DNA of 64,000 nucleotides, from NCBI GenBank assembly GCA_936450465.1, contig OW388290.1, positions 21,441,457 through 21,505,456 on the forward strand, in the 5' to 3' direction. The position numbers were made by a program, and so were the translations under genes. Origin of the DNA: Gibbula magus (lineage: Eukaryota; Mollusca; Gastropoda; Trochida; Trochidae). Positions 11,101 to 24,000 of the stretch are shown in pieces. The notes under the pieces were generated by a model that searched no databases, was not told the DNA's origin, and worked only from the letters and a program-made list of their open reading frames with translations. Every line of letters begins with the position of its first letter. The stretch's first letter is position 1.

Positions 11101-14100
11101 GAAGGGAGTGATCAGGTAATGACATGGGGATAACAATATTATAATCTGATATTATTTCAGTAATTGGTTGCACTTTAAAGTCAGTGAATATAGGCAATTG
11201 TTCATGGGGTACTAAAACATAGTCAATAACAGATTTTCCTTTCTTACTAATGTAAGTAAAATCATCATTAGGTGAGCAACCATTCAGCATTCAAAGGTTG
11301 CAGTCTGTTAAAAAGTCCATGAGATAATGTCCATAACAATTTTCATTATAATCTAAAACCTTGCGAGGGGGAACAGTATCAACTCCTTCAATAAAGTATG
11401 TATTAATACCCACTCTTGAGTTAAAGTCACCAAAGAGACATATGATTCCAAGATTTTGATATTGACGAAGTTGACTGCATACATATGCATACGCGATATT
11501 GAACGACATAAACAACATAAACTACACACATGGATTAGATACATGATATACAAATAAATATATGTATCATTTTTTAAAAAAAATCAATAAAAAATCAGCA
11601 TTGTGCTAAATTGAATACTATATTTGGAAATGAAATAGACACAAACTTGTGGCAACAATGCAACCATATCCCGATTCTTATCCTCTTAAAAAACATCTTT
11701 AACCGTACAAAATCAAAGCAACAACCCTGCAGTCCATGAACTATGTAAACATGGAAAATGAAATGATCTGAGTAATCGAGAGATGTTCTATTTCACAGTA
11801 ATCACCAGAAAACTAAATGCTACAGGTGTTATATGCGATAGGTCAAATAAGTAACGGGTCAGCTCATCTATAAGATAGGGGTGGACAACACTACTCAGCT
11901 AATTAGTGTAGTAATTGATTCTGTCTTCTTGGAATTATGTATTATGGGAGTGAATCTCGAGAAGAGTGAGAATGCCAAGTTTGCCGTAATCGGTGCCCAG
12001 ACTCAAGTCGTTGGGACATGGCTTTCTCGGTGCTGTGACTTCTGCACAGGGCAAACTGAAGAAAGTCGCGGAGACTGTGATTGTTGGGATGATCATTTAG
12101 GAACAACTGAATATAATATACAAATAACAGTTTGTGTACATATACAACAACTGATAAACTCACTCCTTTCTCACCAGTATCAAGTTTCTCAACTTTTTAT
12201 TTGTGATCATTTCAATTTGGAAAATGTAAGAATAACTTGCGTTTCCGGGCCAGTAAGACGATGAGCCCGTGCCTTTGAATATTTAGAAATATGTTATAAC
12301 GTTTCTTTCCATTGACAAGTTATGCAAGTTGTCAATCAATGTCAACAGAGTCTGAGCATTTCAATATTGTTTTTATTATCGCAATTACTGATTTTATGTT
12401 TCTATAACATCTAACCTCGATGTTTTGCACTTTTCCTGAAGATTACAATTGTCCCGCTAGCGTTAATTTCAATTGATAAAGCATTAGGAACCGTCATCTC
12501 CCCACCACAACTCTTCCACATGAGTACATAATTGCACATTTTGGTGCACGTAGGCGAAAAAAAGTTTGGTTTTGTTTAAAACAAACATTTCACATATTCA
12601 TTCTTTAATCTCTATTTTAATAACGAGTGTATATTAGTTGAATAGAATCTTTTCATGTGCCCAGTTGAAACTTTTACAGGAACTTCTAACGGAGCTGATT
12701 TCGCATAGATCCAGTTGTCTGTTTACATTCTGTCTATCACTATGCACTATACTCACTCATGCTGACTCTTCATGTCACCAGATGAAGTGCAAGGTGAAGG
12801 GTGGGAGAAGGACTAAGAGGACCTTCCACATCATCCCTCACACCAACATACTCTCCAACAAGACCTCCCTCGACCAGTCTCCATTCAAACCAACCTATCA
12901 GGTAGGTCAGCACGGTCGCCAGTGTTTCTCTGCTGCATGAGTAAGGGGCAGGTATCACAGACATGCAATGATTGTACACATGTACACTGGCAAGGATTCA
13001 TGAATAGTCAACATGTTCCTCCATATTGGTAACAGTAGTAGCAGCTGGAGTAACTGAGCGTTTGAAGGATGATTCCCTGCCCAATACTGAACCATGAATT
13101 GAAGGACCTATAAATGGTGTCACGCTGGGTAAATGACTTTTTTCAACGTGTTCCTCTGTTCACCAAACAGTAAGTGGGTACCTGATGAAAGATGGGAAGG
13201 AGATGACATTTGAGCGCTACGACAGCCTAGTTTAGATCAGAGTCCACAACGTGGAGATATGTACGCTAGGCCTAAAACCAACTCATTAAATTTATTATTA
13301 TAATTCATTAGACAGAGTTACTGCCTCATTTGTAAGAAGGGTTTATTCATAGTTGAACATTAAAGGGACGATGTGTTTCAGGAGTTAGACGTACAGCGTT
13401 CACGTGCCGTTTATTCAACTTTCATCTGTACGTAGCACTAATGCTACCATTACACTAGGCCGCGATTGGGTCAGGATTAAGCCAATCACATCGTGGCCTA
13501 ATCGTGGTCTAGTGTACACAAGTGCGCACTTTCCTCACAATATGTTAGTCTCCCAGAACGTGTGCACTATCTTACCTTCCACTTGATGCAACAAAATACT
13601 AATATTCGTTATTATTTACCCCTGATTGATACACATCAGTTGGGTCGATAGGAGGCGGATAATTCAAAACTGTTACAACTTGCATGGAATATAATCAGTG
13701 TTATTCTTACACACACTTTGTTCTTCTTACTCGACAGGTGAGCGTGGATTGCTCTCCGTACGGCCAGGAGGAGGTTACTGTGGCCATGCTGACGAATATG
13801 TACAGTCCAACATTCATGTCTCCAGTTTACAGGACGTCGATTCTTGATTCCATGCCGGTCTGCACACCCATTTTGCAAGTATCGGCATTCGATCAAGATC
13901 TCTATGTGAGTATACTTCTTTATCAGTCTCTCCTAGGATACACGTTGTGGCTGGTTATTGTAAATCTAACACAGCCAGAGAATGACATTAATACCAAGCG
14001 AATGGTGGTACTTGTTAAAGGCGTTCTAGCACGTTTTTTGGCATATTATCTTTTTCTCAAATTTGCTATTTAATATTAAAGTTTATACAATATGTCGTTA

Positions 14101-17100
14101 CATTAGAGGGTAAAACATGTCATTATACCACCCGGCAAGCCGTATCCATAGAAACGGTTATCCATGTTGGACGAAAATGGTGCGACGTATAAAGCGACAA
14201 TTTTGTGAAGCTCTTCAGTGAGAGAGATAGATTTGTAGGTCTCATGCGATTTTGAGAAATCAGACAACAAGAGGGTTAACCATTCCATCAATGTAACACA
14301 TTTAAAACTCAACTTAACTCACCAGTTTGATCACTTGAACTACCTGCGAGCGGCCATTTTGAACACCTTAAAATGGCCGCTCAAAGGGACATGGACTTGC
14401 ATGCCATGTCCATTCTTTTTATTGTTTGAGGAGTATTATTTAGCTATTAGTAACACTTTTTACGTTTATTTGCGACAGCACTTTATTTCAGTATGAACGG
14501 CGTGGTACAGTTAAGCGAATACCGCAATTTACAATGTATAGCATACATTTTAAAACCGAAACCGAAATATAAATTGACAGACGACAGTGCTTTTGAAAGT
14601 TTACACTATGAAATTATTTGTATCCATATACTGCTCATGTTGTAGGCGCCAGCTAACATAGTCACCTACACGATCAACCCACCCTCGAGATACTTCAACA
14701 TCGACGCCGACTCAGGGAACATCACCATCAGTAGCTCACTGACTGAGGACCAGAATCTCGCACAGGAATATACAGTATGCTGACCGTCATCCAATAACTC
14801 TCGTGCAATGGCATAATCCCCCTTAAACACTTTAAAAGTTAACTTGTTGACATTGGACAAACAAGCGAGATAATTAGTAATACGCTATAGTGGCATGTAA
14901 TGTGACTCTGGGCGGAATATATCCCATTGATTGGTTCCTTGCGCCACGTCTCTATCCGTTTAAATATTTTACGAGGTTTGGAATTGTATATGTAATCGCT
15001 CTACGCAAGAACGGCAAACATTTTAGAATATGTTTATTTGGAAATCGTAAACCTATTGCACCCTGACAATGTGAATAAGTCTTAGGCAATTATCTAAAGA
15101 AATATTATAATACTGACTTAAAGATATGAGCTGTCGGTCATGCGTACATACGCTTCAAATGCCATATACTAGTTCAACGAAGAATTTGCCTTTGTTTGGT
15201 TCATGTGCTTTATAGCTCGGTGTAGTAGCTACAGATGGTGGGACAGAACCTCTCTCTACCAACACCGATGTGACCATCTACGTGGTGAGAAACAAGCCTC
15301 CCGAATTCAACAAGACAAGCTACAACGGCATGGTGTCGGATCGTGCGCCAGTACTAGATCACGCCATCCAGACAGTGTCAGCAACTGACGACATGGTGGT
15401 AAGTATGGCTGATCAAGATTTAACCTGATACATATCGAGTATGTGACTTACGGAACTAACGTCCTTTCAAAAGGTATACACTTTATCTAAAAAAATATAT
15501 ACATGTATGCATTCTCCTTTTGGAAATATTTACCATTTCTTTCCCATGAGATTGCTACCAAAATCACCCGGATGATGTGTTGTGTCGAGAAACACAATAC
15601 ATACAGATCATAAGACTTCAAATACGAGCACTTAATTTTAACTTTGAACACTTTAGTTCAACTATGAACACATAACTTCAAATATGAACACTTAACTTCA
15701 ACTATGAACACTTAACTTAACAGATTTGCTTTAACGATAATCTCAACGACTCTAAACGTGGTGTTCAGTGACGTGAGCTCTCAAGTACATAAAAACGGTG
15801 CAGTTCTTAAAATTGTCGTAGATTTTTAACTGGAATGTATTTAACGAGTGTATTACAGGGTGCAACTAGGGAGCATCTAACATACAGCATTGTGACGGAG
15901 GACGCCAGACGTGTGTTTGTAATAGACGAGAAGACAGGAGCCATCGCACCCCGGGTGGAACTCACCTACCCCGACAAGAAGATCTGGAATGTAGGTCCAC
16001 TTATCGTTACAAGCTAGCCGTCCGCGTCAAATTCAATTTTAGTTAGTCATGTCCGATATTTTCCAAATGCTCACGCTGCGTTGCTTCTATTGTTCTCAAT
16101 ACTAATATGAGACAAATATATAACTTTATTTATATATATAATTTAATGGACAAGATCTATATAATTTACGAACGATAGAGATTCGTTGTCAACAATAAAA
16201 TGATGCGATGATCTGCGTTGAAACATCAAATTATTACGTATTTTACTAAAACTGACTATGTTCAGGTCTTTAAACATCTCTCATAATGACTATGCTATTT
16301 ATAAACTCACTATCGTATGTTATATTCAACTTCAAATTGTCTCTAAAGTAATAATATATGTTTTGTGTATACTTTGTTATTTCTATAATTTTATGTTTGT
16401 TATAATTATATAAATCGTAATGAAAATTACACTGACAAAATTAACACTATATACCTGACGTCAACCTTGCACATAGCCTTTCATTTTTTACTTCTTTTAA
16501 ATATTAACGGTTTTAGAATTTTCCCGTTTTTAGAATAAAGAGTTTGTCAATCTATAAATCTGTTTTCCCCACATGTACATTTGTAGTTCAGAGTAGCTGT
16601 ACACGATTCCGGGTCCCCTCCCCTCAGTGACGAGACCAACGTCTCCATCACCATCGTGTCCCCACCCGCATTTGAACAGTCTGAATACAGCGTAGATGTT
16701 AAAGCTGATGTCGACCCCGGGAAAACGATTATGCCTCTCACGGCAAAGGAACCATCAGGGGTAATACAACATACACTAGTACATTGACGTACATGTATTG
16801 ATTTCGTCATAACAACAAGGCTCCTCTGGTCTGCGGCTTTCCTTCTCATACTCTCAGTTCCGAATACCACGTAACGTAAAGAAAACTAACTAAATCCCCT
16901 TCTCCAGATTCCCAAAGGAGATAATCCAGCGAGAACGAACGCAAAACCGTTATGACATAATAAGTGATTCAATATCCATGTTCCAAATAATATCTGCTGT
17001 GCAATTTGAAAAGACGAGGAAGTTTTGTAATATATCTATGAATGTGCTTCAATTATTCCTGTTGATTTTACGTGTTAATCTTTAAAATATTAAAGTTTGT

Positions 17101-18041
17101 TTGTCTGAATGTATTTTCAAAAGTTATGTTATTACATTAATGTATGGAGAAAAATGTCTTATTTTTAAATTATGAATTAATGATATGATCATAAAATGTC
17201 AGCACTGTATTGAGCACATTGACACTCTGGTCGCGACAACTCAGCTTTCTTTATTTCGCAGATATAGACGAAGAGAGCAATGTTAAAACTCCAATATTAT
17301 TTTCCAAAGTTGATGGTGTATGTTGTAGCTACCTATGGTGTACGCACTGACGGGAGACGATGAAGCCGCCGTGTACTTCAGTATAGGGGCAACAACAGGA
17401 AACATCACAGTTAGAACATCGCTAACTGAAGACAAAACAAAGCCTCTGGCCTACACCGTACGTATATTAGCTGTAGGGAGAAATGTGATAGTATTCAAGT
17501 CATTACTATAAATACACCGCAACCTAATATGTGATTTGGAAATGAATCTTTTGTTGCCCAGTATATTTCGCATTTTTGATGTTTAGACTTTTAAATATAA
17601 TTGCGACTGCAAATCATTGTTCTTAGAGGGACTAAATGTCTTGTTATAAACAAAATGGATAATTCATTGTTAACAACCCGCTTGACTTGAATATTGTTCA
17701 AGCAACTATTCAAACAAACAAGTAAAGCCTATACATCTATAAACTATTTGGAAATGAAAATAATTAATTCAAGTTGTTGTGTTGCAGCTGAAGTGTCAAG
17801 CTTATCCTGAGAACTTCGATGGGCAAGTGGCCGAGACGACCGTCACTGTTGAGGTGTTGAGGCGCTCCCTTCCACCTAAGTTCACACAGTCTGAGTACAT
17901 GCTCCAAGTCAACGAGGACGCCGCAGGATATCTGTTCACCTTGAAAGCAAATGACGACGATGTATGTACTTTTTGTACACTGTAAAATATATCTGTCCAT
18001 CTATCTATCAAATAGCAAATACTATCATGATCATGATCATC

Positions 18042-18083
<42 letters not shown>

Positions 18084-21000
18084 GCCATCATCATCACCAC
18101 CACTGTCACCATCACCAGTACCATCACCATCATCTTCATTATCAACAGGCCATAATCATCATAATCATTACCAAAGCTTATAAGTTTACCATTTTATCGC
18201 TCAGGGAGACGGAGTGACGTTCTCGCTACAATCAGACAGCTTCCAGCCCACATACGCTGAAGAGTTATTCACTGTGGACCCCGACACTGGCGCAGTATCC
18301 GTCACAGCACTTTTCGCACATGACTTTTACCATGTGTACACGGTAAGGGAGTATGTCTTACTATATAACAATGTGATCTTGAAGCGTCTCAATCCTTGCT
18401 TTACCATCTTATTCGTATTTACAAGTTCAACCAAAAACTTGAAGACGTACTTTATATTGACATCCAACTGTACTTTATCCGAATATACTCTACATTTTAC
18501 AGTGATAATTACGTACACGTTATGCTGCAATGAGAACATGGGGACCCACATATAAAGTATCATTCTTTGTTTATAGGGACATATTTTACTGTAACTTCAA
18601 ACCTGTTACATTGACTTGAAAACTTCAAATTTGGTATGGAAGTAACCCATATGGTGCTGTTGTGCCCTTTAAAGGTCTCAACTCCAAGGTCCAAATAAAT
18701 TTTGAAATGTTCACCCAAAACCGTCCGATTTTCCGACTTTGTCTCGTTTCCGGAGCATATCTAAAAAAGACTACTTGACTTTGAAATTTCAAATTTGGTA
18801 TGGAAGTAACCCATATGGTGCTGTTGTGCCTTTTAGAGGTCTCAACTCCAAGGTCCAAATAATTTTTGAAATTTTCACCAAAAACGGTCCGATTTTTTGG
18901 ATTTTGTCTCGTTTCCTGAGCAAATCTCGAAAACTATTTGACTTGGAAACTTCAAATTTGGTTTGGAAGTAACCCATATGGTGCTGTTGTGCCTTTTAGG
19001 GGTCTCAACTCCAAGGTCCAAATAAATTTTGAAATTTTCACGAAAACGGTCCGATTTTTGGATTTTGTCTCGTTTCCTGAGCAAATCTCGAAAACTATTT
19101 GACTTGGAAACTTCAAATTTGTTTTGGAAATAACCTTTATGGCGCTACTGTGTCATTTAGGGGTCCTAAGATCATTTGTGTAATTTCTGGAGCATAATTA
19201 AACAACCATATAACTTGAAAACTTAAATAAGGATGTTGCTTACCTGTATGATATTGTTGTGCCTTTCATTGGTTTAAAATCAACGGTTCAAATAATTTAA
19301 AAACATATTTTCATTGAAAACAATCATTGTTATCCATTGACATGATTGACTAGATTATATTTTCCAATTTATTTATACTATATGAAGGCGATCAAACTAC
19401 AGACGGGGTATGTGAACTGCGCTCACTTTTGCCTTGTTCCTAAGATGAACATTGTTAGCATGTCATTGGAAGGTCCTCTTTTGCACTAACATTCGCACTT
19501 CCGTCCCTGTAGAGTTACGTGCAATCACTGTTCCTCACTAAGCACTAACCAAACGAAGATAGTGCTATGGTTTGGTCAAGTTGCCACGGGAACTCTGTGA
19601 AAGAAGATGTAGCTAGGTTATTATCCATACATTTAGCACTGTAATGTGGAAAACGATAGAGCATTACCAAACACAAATTTACGAATTGGTGCACTACCCA
19701 TATATAAAAACACTGGTAGATTTGATGGTCTTCCTAGGAACCAACGTCTTTGTCATATTTGTAACAATAATTATGTTGAAAATGAATTTCACTTTTTATT
19801 TGAATGTAAAATATATCATGATTTACGCAGCAAATACTTTAAACATTTGCCTTATCATATTACTCAACAATACTTTTTGAACATATTGATGTGCACCAAA
19901 AATTCAATTACACTGGCCTGTTCTAACTATATTAAGGATTCATTAGCGCTACGCTCTCTTTATACATGATTGTCCATCTTCCACCACCATAAATTATACA
20001 TTGTTTTCGTTATTTTGTATTGTACGTGGGCCTAAGGCCTTATACGAAATAAACTTACTTACCAAACACAAAAGGGAAATCCTTACTGCTAACACACACC
20101 ATGGAGTGGGAAGGTAACTCTTTGGTTCTCCATTGCCTAAACGTTATCGACAAGAATAATAATTCTTTGATATCTTGTTTTCTGGAACTAGTTCAACGCG
20201 GTTGCTGAAGATAAAGGTAACCCGAGGCCCATTTCCTCGGCGCTGGTAACTGTTGCGGTGAAGCGGAACTTGAACTCACCGACGTTTCACAACACCCCGT
20301 ATGCAGGGACTGTGCCGGAAACTCACCCTGTCGGTGAATCTGTATTGAGGGTCTCCACCACAGACCCAGATGGTGTGAGTAGATAACATTAACATCATGT
20401 TTGTAAGTACATGTAAGTGTTTACTTATATGTTTTCGTTATGTTGCGTTTTTTTAAAAATCCGTGTTTGTAGATACTTAAATGAAGTGAAACGTGTATGG
20501 CTGAACCGTAGTGGTTCTAATCATCACTGGGTAGTGATGGGAACATGTTTTAAACATAATATCGATGAAGGACTCTCTTTATTTGCAGAAAATGTAAATA
20601 CGTTCTATCATATAAATGAATAATATTATAATAAAAAAAAAATATATGTATATACATTTTGATTTTCTAAAGAGGAATTTTTATTTTTAGAAGACTGAAT
20701 ATTGTGTACAGACTCTTTAGCCAATGGAGATTCTAAATTGTAGATTTGGTGACTCTATGGCCCCAAATAAGGGCCTCACAGGCCATGACCTTAAATCATA
20801 TTTTCATCTTCCTCGCCAGAACGAAAAGACATAGAAGGCTGTAATATTGTGTGCAGGGTCTTTAGCCAATGGGAATTCTAACTTGTTGATATGGTGACCC
20901 TGTGATCCCAAATATGGGCCACAGTCTAAAACACCTGTTGAAATTGAATTTTGAACTGATATTGTATGTGCACTTCATTCAGTATTTAGAAATCCCTAAT

Positions 21001-24000
21001 AAAATACCTGAGGGAGAGTCATCTCATCTTTGAGATAACTTGGGTTTGAGAAATGCAGAATTGAGAAAAAGTAACTTTGCAGTTAATCTTATTCAGTAGG
21101 AATGTGAAATATATGTCGACTTAAGATTAAATCTACATCATGGACATGTTTGTCAAATTGATTTAATCAATGTGAAACGAGAACTGTTGAATAGCCTATG
21201 AATGAATATTGTGGATATTATAAAAACAAATTCCCCACAGGTCAAAACATAAATATATATTTTCATCTTCTTATCCAGAACAAACTAGAAGGAATATTGC
21301 GTTCAGAATGTTTAGATGAAAAGGCTTAGAACCGTTAAAAGTGTGCAAAGAATATTTAGCCAAGGGGATTCTAAATTGTACCATGTACCATGAGATTCAT
21401 CACATTGCCTGTTCTCTCTAAGCCCTTTACAGTTAGATTAGTTCCGCCAGTGTTTAGTGCAAGGCAGAGACTATTACATGATTTGGCTGAAAAAGCACAG
21501 CTGGCTTGTAACCAGAGCCAAGGGGTCAGCATATTGCCTAATCTCCTGTATGTTGACATTGCTCAGTGCTCTCTCTCAATTTCAAGACTAAGGTTTGTCA
21601 GGGTTAGGGATTGTGCATAATATTGAGACAATATATTTATGTCTTCATCATCAAACAATATAAACCCTGTTGAGCTACAGATCCCATGGCTCTATTTTAT
21701 TCATTTGAAAATATGCTTACTTTACAACTGTATAATACTAAGTATTATTTCTACTCCCTCTAAACCAACATTGACAGTTTTGCAGTCTCGGGGTGATGCT
21801 TGCGATAATTTCAATATGATACAAACACATTCAGAACTATATGGATATGTCGGATTAGATGGAGTGTCAGGTTAGAGGGAAAGTCAGATTAGAGGGAGAG
21901 TTAGATTAGAGGGAGAGTCAGATTATAGGGAGAGTCAGATTATTGAGAGTTTCAGATTAGAGTCATATCATAGGAAGAGTCAGACTTGATGAAGTGTCAG
22001 ATTAGAGGGAGATTCAGAATAGAGGGTTAGTTAGATTAGAGGAAGTGTTAGATAGAGGGAGAGTTAGATAGAGGGAGAGTCAGAATAGAGGGATAGTTAG
22101 AATAGAGGGGGAGTTAGATAGAGGGAGAGTTAGATTAGAGGGAGAGTTAGATAGAGGAAGTGTTAGATTAGAGGGAGAGTTAGAATAGAGGGAGAGTTAG
22201 ATAGAGGAAGTGTTAGATTAGAGGGAGAGTTAGATAGAGGGAGAGTCAGAATAGAGGGAGAGTTAGAATAGAGGGAGAGTTAGATTAGAGGGAGAGTTGT
22301 TTAGAGGGAGAGTTAGACTAGAGGGAGAGTTAGAATTGAGGGAGAGTTAGATTAGAGGGAGAGTTAGAATAGAGGGAGAGTTAGATTAGAGGGAGAGTAA
22401 GACTAGAGGGAGAGTTAGATTAGAGGAAGTGTCAGATTAGAGGGAGAGTTAGATAGAGGGAGAGTTAGATAGAGGGTTAGTTAGATTAGAGGGAGAGTTG
22501 GATAGGGGGTTAGTTAGATTAGAGGAAGTGTTAGAATAGAGGGAGAGTTAGAATAGAGGGAGAGTTAGATTAGAGGGTTAGTTAGATTAGAGGGAGAGTT
22601 AGATAGAGGGTTAGTTAGATAAGAGGAAGTGTAAGAATAGAGGGAGAGTTAGAAAGAGGGAGAGTTAGATAGAGGGTTAGTTAGATTAGAGGGAGAGTTA
22701 GATTAGAGGGAGAGTTAGATAGAGGGAGAGTTAGATAGAGGGTTAGTTAGATAAGAGGGAGAGTTAGATAGAGGGTTAGTTAGATTAGAGGGAGAGTTAG
22801 AATAGAGGGTTAGTTAGAATAGAGGGAGAGTCAGATTAGAGGGAGAGTTAGATTAGAGGAAGTGTCAGATTAGAGGGAGAGTTAGATAGAGGGAGAGTTA
22901 GATAGAGGTTTAGTTAGATAAGAGGGAGAGTTAGATAAGAGGGAGAGTTAGATAGAGGGTTAGTTAGATAGAGGGTTAGTTAGATTAGAGGGAGAGTTAG
23001 AATAGAGGGAGAGTCAGAATAGAGGGAGAGTTAGATTAGAGGGAGAGTTAGATAGAGGTAGAGTGAGATAGAGGGTTAGTTAGATTAGAGGGAGAGTTAG
23101 ATAGAGGGTTAGTTAGATTAGAGGAAGTGTTAGAATAGAGGGAGAGTTAGATAGAGGGTTAGTTAGATTAGAGGAAGAGTCAGATTAGAGGGAGAGTTAG
23201 ATAGAGGGAGAGTTAGATAGAGGGTTAGTTAGATTACAGGGAGAGTTAGATAGAGGGTAAGTTAGATTAGAGGGAGAGTTAGATAGAGGGTTAGTTAGAT
23301 TAGAGGAAGTGTTAGAAAAGAGGGAGAGTTAAAATAGAGGGAGAGTTAGAATAGAGGGAGAGTTAGATAGAGGGTTAGTTAGAATAGAGGGAGAGTTAGA
23401 TAGAGGGTTAGTTAGATTAGAGTGAGAGGGGGATAAGAGGGGGAGTCAGATTAGAGGGAGAGTCAGATTAGATGGAGAGTTAGATTAGAGGAAGTGTCAG
23501 ATTAGAGGAAGTGTCATATTAGAGGAAGTGTCAGATTAGAGGGAGAGTTAGATAGAGGGTTAGTTAGAATAGAGGGAGAGTTATATTAGAGGGAGAGTTA
23601 GATAGAGGGAGAGTTAGATAGAGGGTTAGTTAGATTAGAGGGAGAGTTAGATTAGAGGAAGTGTCAGATTAGAGGAAGTGTCAGATTAAAGGGAGAGTTA
23701 GATAGAGGGTTAGTTAGATTAGAGGGAGAGTTAGATAGAGGGTTAGTTAGATTAGAGGGAGAGTTAGATAGAGGGTTAGTTAGATTAGAGGGAGAGTTAG
23801 ATTAGAGGGAGAGTCAGATTAGAGGGAGAGTTAGATCAGAGGAAGTGGCAGATGAGAGGAAGTGTCAGATTAGAGGGAGAGTTAGATAGAGGGAGAGTCA
23901 GATTAGAGGGAAAGTCAGATTAGAGGGAGAGTAAGATTAGAGGAAGTGTCAGATTAGAGGGAGAGTTAGATAGAGGGTTAGTTAGATTAGAGGGAGAGTT

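Larger units (their letters stand above)
8830..11525 (-). mobile_element. Antisense LINE relic in cadherin intron
   Basis: Degraded non-LTR retrotransposon on the minus strand. 5' to 3' it shows an endonuclease piece with FGDFNSR (about 11411-11434) and SVIDYVLVPHEQ (10841-11290), a linker to the RT (10272-10724), an RT core with GFIDLRKALDSINRD (about 9850-9885), KQGCTLSPTL (about 9680-9710) and FADDIV (about 9564-9581), and a C-terminal piece at 8837-9058 beginning FLGVSRNTSNCAVREELGW. Frameshifts separate the pieces, so it is dead. It lies opposite to the host gene. Confidence 0.85.

Noticed and set aside
11881..12264. 127-codon ORF in a cadherin intron
   Set aside because: It begins in a dispersed repeat and shows no domain, splice pattern or composition bias.
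16547..16870. Minus-strand 107-codon ORF
   Set aside because: Antisense shadow of the cadherin exon 16587-16760.
17951..18217. His-rich ORF
   Set aside because: Translation of the (ATC)n microsatellite in a cadherin intron.
18214..18555. 113-codon ORF
   Set aside because: Its first part is the true cadherin exon. The rest is read-through into the intron past the GTAAGG donor.
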